Part shown: in pieces, positions 1 through 6,019 of the stretch
Position numbering within the stretch: position 1 is the stretch's first letter
Layout of the letters: the number at the start of each line of letters is the position of its first letter
Source of the DNA: an uncultured Clostridia bacterium
GTDB lineage: Bacteria > Bacillota > Clostridia > Lachnospirales > Lachnospiraceae
DNA: 9,686 nucleotides
Reading direction: 5' to 3'
Assembly (NCBI GenBank): GCA_946623485.1
Contig: CAMORF010000054.1
Location: 1-9,686 of the forward strand
The notes under the pieces: model-generated
What the model saw: only the letters and a program-made list of their open reading frames with translations
Databases searched by the model: none
What the model was told of the DNA's origin: nothing
Translations under genes and position numbers: made by a program

Positions 1-1767
1 GAGATGGGGAAGCTTCTGTGCTTCTTATACGCGCAGGAACGGGGCCTGATAGCCTATCTGTTTGAAGGCAAGCTGGAAGAAGCCACGGCGCATGTGGAGC
101 TGTTTGTCCAGGTGTATGGAATTCTTGCACAGGAGGCGGATGCGGCATCCGTGAAGGAAGCGCTCTACTGGTTTGAGAGTGACTATGCTGATGTGATCCT
201 GGCGCACCGGATCCGCGAGGAGATAGATCCGGACTGCGGCTTTTTTACGGATATATTGATGCATGCAGATCTGTCGAACCCGGATTATCTGTACCGCTAT
301 GGAGAGTACATTTCAGAAAATGAGATTTGCATGGCAAGGTTTCTTGCTTCCCTTCCCCAGGAAGAGATTGATCTCATGGCTGACACCTGGTCTGAAGGAT
401 ACCGGATGGGATTTGTGCTGGCCAGAAAGCCGCTGGAGAAAAAACGCACCGTGAATCTGCACTATATAGCAGGGGTGGAGCGGATTGTCAGGAAAGCGGT
501 GGAGAATTTCGCGAAGATGGGGCTGCGCCCGACCATATTCCGCAGCAGCGTCAGCGCACTGACGACCCAGGGGGCTGAGCGGAATGGGTTTTCCGGCGCG
601 GTTCCGAATCCTCAGTATGACTATGATCACAAAGAGGATGCGGCACTGATGCTGGACGCAAAGTATGCGCAGAGAAAGACAGAGGTAGCGCAGAACACGT
701 ATGAGCAGCTGAAGGAGCTGGCAAATGCGCATGGCGGGCCTGCTGTCATGGAGCTGTTTGGCGAGAAGCCTTTTGAACCGGAAAGCAAGCCTGAGGCATG
801 GGCTTATGATACAGCGCAGCGCACGCTCAATGTGAAGCTTAGGAACCGCATGAGCAGGATTAAGCAGGAATACATTATCGGAAAAGAACGCAGCTTCACG
901 ATCATTTCCTTCCCGACGCCGGAGATCGACCGGGAGCGTTTCGAAGAAATCTTCCGTGAAACAGTCCGGGTGAATACGCTTGACAATGGGACATATTCCC
1001 GGATCCAGGACAAGATCATCGATGCGCTCAACCGGGGAACCTGCGCGCATATTCTTGGAAAGGGAGGCAATCACACAGACCTTACGGTGCAATTCCACGC
1101 GTTGGAGAATCCGGAGCGGGAGACGATCTTTGAAAACTGCACGGCAGACGTCAATATCCCTGTCGGGGAGGTATTCACATCCCCGGTGCTGAAGGGGACG
1201 AATGGCGTATTGCACGTGTCGCAGGTCTACCTGAACGGGCTGAATTTCCGGGATCTGGAGCTTTCCTTCCAGGATGGAATGATCACGCACTATACATGCG
1301 CAAACTTTGCCACAAAGCGGGAAAATGATGATTACATCCGGGAAAATATCCTGTTCCATCATGATTCGCTTCCCATGGGGGAATTTGCCATCGGGACAAA
1401 CACAACCGCGTATGTGATGGCGCGCCGGTTCGGGATTGCGCAGAAGCTCCCGATCCTGATCGCGGAAAAGACAGGACCGCATTTTGCCGTGGGCGATACC
1501 TGTTATTCCTGGGAAGAGGATAACCATCTGTATAATCCGGACGGCAAGGAAATCATTGCGAAAGAGAATGAAATCTCAGCGTGCCGCAAAGAAGACCCGG
1601 CGAAAGCATATTTCCAGTGCCATACGGATATCACGATTCCGTATGAAGAGCTGGGCTTGATTGAGGTGCTTGGGAAGAACGGGTACCGCGCGGAGATCAT
1701 CCGGGACGGGCGCTTTGTGCTTCCGGGGACCGAGGCGCTGAACAAGGCGCTGGATGAGATGCAGTAA
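1..1767 (+). CDS. M29-family metallo-aminopeptidase (5' end uncertain)
   Basis: Cytoplasmic metallopeptidase predicted to remove N-terminal residues from peptides using two divalent metal ions. Numbering from the ATG at 4, the C-terminal half carries the M29 (AmpS/AmpT-like) ligand pattern: Glu389 in GEVFTSP, Glu460 in GEFAIGTN, His493 in GPHFAVGD, and His540/Asp542 in CHTDI, with Tyr501 as the likely catalytic tyrosine. Order and rough spacing fit the family, although the His493-His540 interval is longer than I recall for the Thermus enzyme. The protein is at least 587 residues against about 410 for classical AmpS/AmpT. The first 280 residues or so are helical and charged, and I do not recognise them. 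The frame is still open at base 1 and no ribosome binding site is visible before ATG 4, so the true start may lie upstream. It ends at TAA 1765-1767, 26 bases before the purE promoter, so it is probably a separate transcription unit. Confidence 0.85.
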   Translation, partial: EMGKLLCFLYAQERGLIAYLFEGKLEEATAHVELFVQVYGILAQEADAASVKEALYWFESDYADVILAHRIREEIDPDCGFFTDILMHADLSNPDYLYRYGEYISENEICMARFLASLPQEEIDLMADTWSEGYRMGFVLARKPLEKKRTVNLHYIAGVERIVRKAVENFAKMGLRPTIFRSSVSALTTQGAERNGFSGAVPNPQYDYDHKEDAALMLDAKYAQRKTEVAQNTYEQLKELANAHGGPAVMELFGEKPFEPESKPEAWAYDTAQRTLNVKLRNRMSRIKQEYIIGKERSFTIISFPTPEIDRERFEEIFRETVRVNTLDNGTYSRIQDKIIDALNRGTCAHILGKGGNHTDLTVQFHALENPERETIFENCTADVNIPVGEVFTSPVLKGTNGVLHVSQVYLNGLNFRDLELSFQDGMITHYTCANFATKRENDDYIRENILFHHDSLPMGEFAIGTNTTAYVMARRFGIAQKLPILIAEKTGPHFAVGDTCYSWEEDNHLYNPDGKEIIAKENEISACRKEDPAKAYFQCHTDITIPYEELGLIEVLGKNGYRAEIIRDGRFVLPGTEALNKALDEMQ

Positions 1768-1793
1768 CGATTCACAGCGTATGCAGACTTTTG

Positions 1794-1822
1794 TTGACAC
1801 TGTCTGGCGACGCGGTTAGAAT
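1794..1822 (+). promoter_or_regulatory. Sigma-A-type promoter for the purE operon
   Basis: A perfect -35 box TTGACA (1794-1799) is followed after exactly 17 bases by a near-consensus -10 box TAGAAT (1817-1822). Transcription would start near 1829, giving an untranslated leader of about 130 bases before purE. It lies just after the stop of the aminopeptidase gene and is the only strong promoter I see ahead of the purine genes. The leader does not show the conserved core of a purine (guanine) riboswitch. Confidence 0.72.
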
Positions 1823-1885
1823 CATGCAGGAAACGATGAGACGGTACACCAGGCAGATTGTAGATTGTATCTGTCAGCCGGATAG

Positions 1886-1909
1886 AAACGAAAAGTGAAA
1901 CATTCGTTT
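1886..1909 (+). promoter_or_regulatory. Small inverted repeat in purE leader, possible operator or hairpin
   Basis: AAACGAA (1886-1892) and TTCGTTT (1903-1909) are perfect 7-bp inverted arms around a 10-base loop, about 55-80 bases downstream of the predicted transcription start. It could be a weak RNA hairpin or a binding site for a purine regulator. It recalls the CGAA-containing PurR boxes of Firmicutes but does not match that consensus well. The right arm runs into the repeat-element fragment that follows. Confidence 0.3.
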
Positions 1910-1934
1910 AGGTGCTGTTCAGAAATAACTTATG
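1908..1934 (+). repeat. Solo terminal fragment of the palindromic element family
   Basis: This 27-bp stretch, beginning TTAGGTGCTGTTCAG, matches 3685-3711 (left end of the element after purM) at 26 of 27 positions. No inverted partner is visible here, so it looks like a relic left after most of a copy was deleted. The next bases, GAGCATA (1934-1940), also occur in the centre of the second element (3894-3900), which would fit an internal deletion joining end to centre. The purE ribosome binding site GGAGGG (1946-1951) begins 11 bases later. Confidence 0.75.
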
Positions 1935-1958
1935 AGCATATAGGCGGAGGGAATCAGG

Positions 1959-2447
1959 ATGCCGCAGGTAGGAATTGTGATGGGATCGGATTCTGACCTG
2001 GATGTCATGGGGAAGGCCAGGGACATTCTGGATGAGTTTGGGATCGAATCAGAGATGAGGGTGATATCCGCGCACAGGGAACCGGATATTTTCTTTGCGT
2101 ATGCGAAAAATGCTGAGAACAGAGGACTGAAGGTCATCATTGCGGGGGCCGGGATGGCGGCGCATCTGCCGGGCATGTGCGCGGCGCTGTTTCCGCTGCC
2201 GGTGATCGGCGTGCCGATCTGGTCTCAGAGCCTTGGCGGGAAGGATGCCCTGTATTCGATTCTCCAGATGCCGCCCGGAATCCCGGTGGCGACCGTTGCC
2301 ATCAACGGCGGCAAAAACGCAGGTCTTCTGGCAGTGCGCATGCTTGCGATGGAGGATGCCTCTCTCAGGGAGAAGCTGAAGGAATACAGCCGTAAGATGT
2401 GTGAGGCGGTGCAGGAGAAGGACCGGAAGCTTCAGGAGCAGCATTGA
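1959..2447 (+). CDS. purE: N5-carboxyaminoimidazole ribonucleotide mutase PurE (class I)
   Basis: Catalyses conversion of N5-CAIR to CAIR in de novo purine synthesis, in the cytoplasm; the family forms homo-octamers. The 162-residue protein has the usual length. It shows the phosphate-binding GSDSD (residues 9-13), the SAHR motif with the expected catalytic His39, a glycine-rich AGAGMAAHLPG segment, and the C-terminal MPPGIPVATVAINGGKNAGLLA region. GSDSD plus SAHR marks class I rather than class II, which has GSSSD and SAHK. Class I enzymes normally depend on PurK to make N5-CAIR, and no purK is in the window. The start is fixed by GGAGGG (1946-1951) seven bases before ATG. It is the first gene of the cluster. 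Its TGA stop (2445-2447) is followed at once by a tandem repeat array that is open in the same frame into purM. Confidence 0.97.
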   Translation: MPQVGIVMGSDSDLDVMGKARDILDEFGIESEMRVISAHREPDIFFAYAKNAENRGLKVIIAGAGMAAHLPGMCAALFPLPVIGVPIWSQSLGGKDALYSILQMPPGIPVATVAINGGKNAGLLAVRMLAMEDASLREKLKEYSRKMCEAVQEKDRKLQEQH

Positions 2448-2449
2448 CA

Positions 2450-2626
2450 GACATACGGAAGCGCCGGCAGACATGCGAAAGCGCTGTGCAGCAGAAGCGA
2501 CAGATATGAGAAAGTGCCGTGCAGCAGAAGCGACAGATATGCGAAAGCGCTGTGCAGCAGAAGCGGCAGACATACGGAAGCGCCGGCAGCATCAGTGGCA
2601 GACTTGCGGCAACTTCAGCAGCAGAG
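2450..2626 (+). repeat. 33-bp tandem repeat array between purE and purM
   Basis: Three complete 33-bp units lie head to tail at 2470-2502, 2503-2535 and 2536-2568. Each starts GA(C/T)ATG(C/A)GAAAG and contains GTGCAGCAGAAGCG. They are preceded by a 20-base partial unit (2450-2469) and followed by a 32-base diverged unit (2569-2600); the first 21 bases of these two outer units are identical. A decayed further unit may run to about 2626. The last 29 bases around the purE end (2421-2449) align loosely with the unit, so the array may have grown from the purE 3' end. The period is a multiple of three, so several frames stay open across it, but nothing suggests a separate gene. There are no unique spacers, so it is not a CRISPR array. 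Confidence 0.9.
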
Positions 2627-2654
2627 GGATTTTATAAAGATAAGGGAAGAAAAT

Positions 2655-3680
2655 ATGGATTACAGACAGGCAGGCGTTGATATTGAGGCCGGATATGAGT
2701 CCGTGCGCCTTATGAAGCAGTTTATTGAGCGCACGAAACGGCCGGAGGTGCTGTCTGATATCGGCGGCTTTTCCGGCGCGTTTTCCATGAATGCGTTTCG
2801 GGAGATGGAGGAGCCGACGCTGGTATCCGGGACGGATGGCGTCGGGACAAAGCTGAAGCTGGCATTTTTGATGGACCGGCATGATACGGTGGGAATCGAT
2901 TGCGTTGCCATGTGCGTCAATGACATTGCCTGCGCGGGCGGAGAGCCGTTGTTTTTCCTCGATTACATTGCCTGCGGGAAAAATGATCCCCGGAAGATCG
3001 CCCAGATTGTAAAGGGCGTTTCGGAAGGCTGCGTCCAGGCGGGTGCCGCGCTGATCGGCGGCGAGACGGCGGAGATGCCCGGGTTTTACCCGGAGGAGGA
3101 GTATGATCTCGCCGGGTTTGCAGTCGGAGTGGCAGATCGGAAGAATATGATTACAGGGGAACATGTCCGGGCAGGAGATGTCCTGGTGGGCATTGCGTCA
3201 AGCGGCGTCCACAGCAACGGATATTCCCTGGTGCGCAAGGTTTTCCCGATGGATGAGAAGAGCCTGTCCGCTTATCATGAGGGTCTGGGCGAGACGCTTG
3301 GGGAGGCGCTGCTGCGTCCGACGAAGATCTATGTCAAGGCGCTTGGCGCTGTGAGGAAAGCGGGCGTGGACATCAAGGGCTGCAGCCATATCACAGGCGG
3401 CGGTTTTTATGAGAATGTCCCGCGCATGCTTCCGGAGGGCGTAAAGGCAGTGATCCGGAAGGACAGCTTCCCGGTGCCGCAGATCTTCCGGATGCTTCAG
3501 GCCCGGGGCGGCATCGAAGAACATATGATGTTCAACACCTATAATATGGGGATCGGCATGGTTATGGCGCTTGCGCCGGAGGAAGCAGACCAGGCGGTCA
3601 GGGCGGTGGAAAGCGCCGGCGAGAAGGCCTATGTGATCGGCATGGTCCAAAGTGGTGACAGGTGCGCGGAAATCGTGTAA
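2655..3680 (+). CDS. purM: Phosphoribosylformylglycinamidine cyclo-ligase (AIR synthetase) PurM
   Basis: Closes the imidazole ring of FGAM in an ATP-dependent reaction to give AIR; a cytoplasmic homodimer in its family. The 341 residues match the usual length. The N-terminus [15 protein letters not shown] is typical of PurM. Further signatures are SDIGGFSG (34-41), [14 protein letters not shown] (57-70), the NDI/GGEP metal and nucleotide region (89-98), [11 protein letters not shown] (133-143), [11 protein letters not shown] (182-192), [15 protein letters not shown] (246-260) and [10 protein letters not shown] (293-302). The start at ATG 2655 is preceded by AGGGAAG and gives the canonical N-terminus. 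The frame continues open upstream through the tandem repeat to the purE stop, so an upstream GTG start (for example 2514) is formally possible but unlikely. It lies 207 bases after purE; a 357-base repeat-filled gap separates it from purN. Confidence 0.97.
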   Translation: MDYRQAGVDIEAGYESVRLMKQFIERTKRPEVLSDIGGFSGAFSMNAFREMEEPTLVSGTDGVGTKLKLAFLMDRHDTVGIDCVAMCVNDIACAGGEPLFFLDYIACGKNDPRKIAQIVKGVSEGCVQAGAALIGGETAEMPGFYPEEEYDLAGFAVGVADRKNMITGEHVRAGDVLVGIASSGVHSNGYSLVRKVFPMDEKSLSAYHEGLGETLGEALLRPTKIYVKALGAVRKAGVDIKGCSHITGGGFYENVPRMLPEGVKAVIRKDSFPVPQIFRMLQARGGIEEHMMFNTYNMGIGMVMALAPEEADQAVRAVESAGEKAYVIGMVQSGDRCAEIV

Positions 3681-3683
3681 CCG

Positions 3684-4003
3684 CTTAGGAGCTGTTCAGA
3701 AATAACTTATGGTCTTGCCTGCCTTTTTCTCCGAGTCCACAGGTCAAGGTTCGGTTACATAGTCCGCTATGCGCCCTCTCCTTGACCTGTGGACTCGAAG
3801 AAAAATCCAGCGCAATATTCTTAAGGAGCTGTTACAAAATAAATTGTGCAGATTGCGCAGGATTTTCATTCGAGAGTGCAGCTCAAAAATCATGAGCATA
3901 GCGGGCTATGTGATTGATTTTTGAGCTGTGCTATCGGATGAAAAGACAAGCAAGATGTACAAGTTATTTTGTAACAGATCCTAAGTTCTGATCAGCTCCT
4001 TAG
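3684..4003. mobile_element. MITE-like palindromic element A, interrupted by element B
   Basis: The left terminus TTAGGAGCTGTTCAGAA begins at 3685, four bases after the purM stop. The inverted right terminus TTCTGATCAGCTCCTTA is at 3986-4002. A perfect 18-bp stem pairs 3732-3749 (CGAGTCCACAGGTCAAGG) with 3780-3797, around a small central palindrome CATAG-TCCG-CTATG (3758-3771). Removing element B (about 3826-3981) restores a right arm that is an imperfect reverse complement of the left arm over its whole length, giving a foldback element of about 165 bp. It carries no coding sequence, so if mobile it would need a transposase supplied elsewhere. The orientation of its centre is opposite to that of B. 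Exact ends are uncertain by a few bases. Confidence 0.72.
3821..3985. mobile_element. MITE-like palindromic element B nested in element A
   Basis: This is a nearly full-length inverted repeat of about 160 bp. The outer arms CTGTTACAAAATAA (3829-3842) and TTATTTTGTAACAG (3964-3977) are perfect complements. Inner arms GCTCAAAAATCA (3881-3892) and TGATTTTTGAGC (3915-3926) are also perfect, and the centre is CATAGC-GG-GCTATG (3897-3910). TAAG occurs at both borders (3822-3825 and 3982-3985) and may be a target duplication, although it overlaps the family terminus TTAGGA. B resembles the reverse complement of A throughout: the stem-flank segment ATTGCGC...TTCGAG is alike, and the distances from CGAG to the centre and from the centre to CGG are equal. 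Transcribed with the operon, it would form a very long hairpin between purM and purN. Confidence 0.8.
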
Positions 4004-4037
4004 AGCCGGGTTATGTGAAAAGGGTACGGAGGAAGAG

Positions 4038-4661
4038 ATGCTGAAGATTGCGGTGCTGGTGTCGGGCGGGGGAACGAATCTCCAGGCAATCATCGACGCC
4101 ATAGCGGATAAAACCATAGCAGATGCCAGGATTTGCCTCGTGATATCGAATAACCGCGGGGTGTATGCGCTGGAGCGTGCCCGCAGGGCAGGGATTGAAG
4201 AACGCGTGATCAGCCCTTCGGATTATCCCAGCCGCGCTCATTTCCATAAAGCTCTCCTTGGGGCGGTGCAGGAGTCCGGCGCGGACCTGGTCGTGCTGGC
4301 AGGATTTTTGTGCACGATCCCGGAGGAGATGGTGAAAGCCTATGAGAACCGGATCCTGAATATTCATCCGTCCCTCATCCCTTCCTTTTGCGGGAAGGGC
4401 TATTATGGGCTGAAGGTACATGAAGCAGCGCTGGAACGAGGCGTCCGGATCTCAGGCGCGACGGTACATTTTGTAGATTGCGGGACCGATACCGGGCCGA
4501 TCCTTCTGCAGAAAGCGGTTGAGGTGCTGCCGGATGACACACCCAAAACCCTGCAGCTGCGGATCATGCAGGAAGCTGAGTGGAAGATCCTTCCGCAGGC
4601 GATTGACCTGATCGCCCGCGGGCGTGTCGTGGTAGAAGGAAGAAAGGTGAAGATCCTATGA
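4038..4661 (+). CDS. purN: Phosphoribosylglycinamide formyltransferase PurN
   Basis: Transfers a formyl group from 10-formyltetrahydrofolate to GAR, giving FGAR, in the cytoplasm. The 207-residue length is typical. The N-terminal phosphate loop SGGGTNLQAI (9-18) and the catalytic block ILNIHPSLIPSF are clear. The catalytic trio of the family falls at Asn108, His110 and Asp151 (in CGTDTGP). The segment FCGKGYYG (117-124) is the variant I associate with clostridial PurN, where E. coli has a different loop. The start is supported by GGAGG at 4028-4032, five bases before ATG. The long palindromic repeats end 35 bases upstream, so its expression depends either on transcription through them or on an unseen promoter. 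It overlaps purD by four bases (ATGA), which indicates translational coupling. Confidence 0.97.
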   Translation: MLKIAVLVSGGGTNLQAIIDAIADKTIADARICLVISNNRGVYALERARRAGIEERVISPSDYPSRAHFHKALLGAVQESGADLVVLAGFLCTIPEEMVKAYENRILNIHPSLIPSFCGKGYYGLKVHEAALERGVRISGATVHFVDCGTDTGPILLQKAVEVLPDDTPKTLQLRIMQEAEWKILPQAIDLIARGRVVVEGRKVKIL

Positions 4662-5923
4662 AGATATTGATCGTCGGGAGCGGCGGAAGAGAGCATGTAC
4701 TTGCATGGAAATGCGCAAAGAGCCCCCGCGTTGAGAAGATCTATTGCGCGCCGGGCAATGCCGGGATCGCCCAGATCGCGGAAACGGTACCGCTTCAGCC
4801 GGACCAATTTGAGGAGCTGGCAGACTTTGCCGCGGAGCATGGGATCGGCCTGACCATCATCGGCATGGATGATCCGCTCGTGGGCGGGATTGTCGATGTC
4901 TTTGAGCAGCGCGGGCTCCGTGTGTTCGGCCCGAGAAAAAACGCGGCGATCCTGGAAGGAAGCAAGGCGTTTTCCAAGGAGCTGATGAAGAAGTATAAGA
5001 TCCCGACGGCTGCGTTTGAAACCTTCACCGACCTTGCGGCTGCTAAGGAATGGCTGAAAAAGGAGGCCAGGTTCCCTGTCGTGCTGAAGGCCAGCGGGCT
5101 TGCACTGGGGAAGGGTGTCCTGATCTGCGAGAATCTGGAGGCTGCCCTGGACGGCGCTGAGACCATCATGGGCCGGAAGAAGTTTGGCCAGGCCGGGGAT
5201 GAGATGGTCATCGAAGAATTCCTGACGGGGAAGGAAGTCTCGGTACTGAGCTTTGTGGACGGTACCCATATTCTGGAAATGTCCTCGGCGCAGGATTATA
5301 AACGCGCCGGTGACGGGGATACCGGCCTGAACACAGGCGGGATGGGGAACATCTCCCCGAATCCTTACTATACGGAGGAGATCCGCCGGTACTGCCAGGA
5401 GAAGATCTTTCAGCCTACGGTGGATGCGATGAAGGCGGAAGGCAGGGAGTTCAAGGGCGTCATCTTCTTCGGGCTGATGCTTACGGAGGACGGGCCGAAG
5501 GTGCTCGAGTATAACTGCCGGTTTGGCGACCCGGAGGCGCAGGTAGTGCTTCCACGGATGGAAAACGACCTCATCGATGTCCTCGAAGCGTGCATTGACG
5601 GAACGCTGGACCGGATTGACCTTACGTTTTGCAAGGATCCCTGCGTGTGTGTAGTTCTCGCGTCGGAAGGATATCCGGTAGCTTATGAAAAAGGGAAAGT
5701 CATTCACGGGCTGGATGCATTTTCCGGGAAACAGGATCGTTTCTGCTTTCATGCAGGAACCGCAAACAAGGACGGCGAGATTGTGACAAACGGCGGCCGT
5801 GTGCTTGGCATTACCGCGCTGGGCCATGACCTGGAGGAGGCCCGCGCAAAGGCTTATGAGGCGGCAGGCTGGGTGGATTTTGAGGGGAAATATTCCCGCA
5901 GTGACATTGCAATCATAAGATAG
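4658..5923 (+). CDS. purD: Phosphoribosylamine-glycine ligase (GAR synthetase) PurD
   Basis: Joins phosphoribosylamine and glycine with ATP to give GAR, the second step of purine synthesis. At 421 residues it has the usual length. The N-domain has GSGGREH (7-13) and APGNAG (31-36). The ATP-grasp region has VVLKASGLALGKGV (141-154), EEFLTGKEVS (186-195), the DYKRAGDGDTGLNTGGMG stretch (213-230), and the metal-binding EYNCRFGDPE (284-293, with Glu284 and Asn286). The usual GPE-PL motif reads GMDDPL (69-74), a variant I associate with clostridial sequences. ATG 4658 overlaps the purN stop, and AAAGGTG in the purN 3' end serves as ribosome binding site. It is the last gene of this cluster; a probable terminator begins 38 bases after its TAG. 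purH, often near purD and purN, is absent here. Confidence 0.97.
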   Translation: MKILIVGSGGREHVLAWKCAKSPRVEKIYCAPGNAGIAQIAETVPLQPDQFEELADFAAEHGIGLTIIGMDDPLVGGIVDVFEQRGLRVFGPRKNAAILEGSKAFSKELMKKYKIPTAAFETFTDLAAAKEWLKKEARFPVVLKASGLALGKGVLICENLEAALDGAETIMGRKKFGQAGDEMVIEEFLTGKEVSVLSFVDGTHILEMSSAQDYKRAGDGDTGLNTGGMGNISPNPYYTEEIRRYCQEKIFQPTVDAMKAEGREFKGVIFFGLMLTEDGPKVLEYNCRFGDPEAQVVLPRMENDLIDVLEACIDGTLDRIDLTFCKDPCVCVVLASEGYPVAYEKGKVIHGLDAFSGKQDRFCFHAGTANKDGEIVTNGGRVLGITALGHDLEEARAKAYEAAGWVDFEGKYSRSDIAIIR

Positions 5924-5960
5924 AGGGTTTGGCTTGCCATGCGTTCCGGCATAACAGCCA

Positions 5961-6001
5961 ACAGCTTCTATCACATAAACATAGAAAGCTGTATTTTTAT
6001 A
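5961..6001 (+). terminator. Probable Rho-independent terminator after purD
   Basis: ACAGCTTCTAT (5961-5971) pairs with ATAGAAAGCTGT (5981-5992), with one bulged base, around a 9-base loop and followed by ATTTTTATA. The stem is AT-rich and only moderately strong, so read-through into the next gene is plausible. The hairpin ends just before the AGGAGGG ribosome binding site (6003-6009) of the next gene, so it could also act as a leader attenuator. I see no convincing promoter in 5924-6019. Confidence 0.6.
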
Positions 6002-6019
6002 CAGGAGGGTTTCAGAGAA

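Noticed and set aside
313..1527. Minus-strand open frame of 404 codons opposite the aminopeptidase gene
   Set aside because: The sense strand carries conserved metal-ligand motifs; the antisense product is Arg/His/Leu/Pro-rich and shows no domain.
1823..1958. Purine riboswitch in the purE leader
   Set aside because: I could not find the conserved three-way-junction core or the loop sequences of the guanine/adenine aptamer.
2450..2626. Possible CRISPR array
   Set aside because: The units are directly tandem with no unique spacers, and no cas gene is nearby.
2401..2637. Small plus-strand gene across the repeat array (78 codons)
   Set aside because: It starts inside purE in another frame and stays open only because the 33-bp period preserves the frame; there is no ribosome binding site.
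2514..2654. Upstream GTG start for purM
   Set aside because: It would add 47 repeat-derived residues before the canonical [10 protein letters not shown]-terminus, and ATG 2655 has its own ribosome binding site.
3732..3797. Rho-independent terminator after purM
   Set aside because: The stem is strong but no T-run follows its 3' arm (it is followed by AAGAAAAA), and the pattern is better explained as part of the repeat element.
4403..5974. Long minus-strand open frame of 523 codons opposite purN/purD
   Set aside because: It lies antisense to two unmistakable enzymes and its translation has no recognisable motif; it is a by-product of GC-rich codon use.
5939..6019. Upstream ATG at 5939 as start of the membrane protein
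   Set aside because: It would place 27 residues before the signal peptide and run through the terminator-like hairpin, while ATG 6020 has a strong AGGAGGG at proper spacing.
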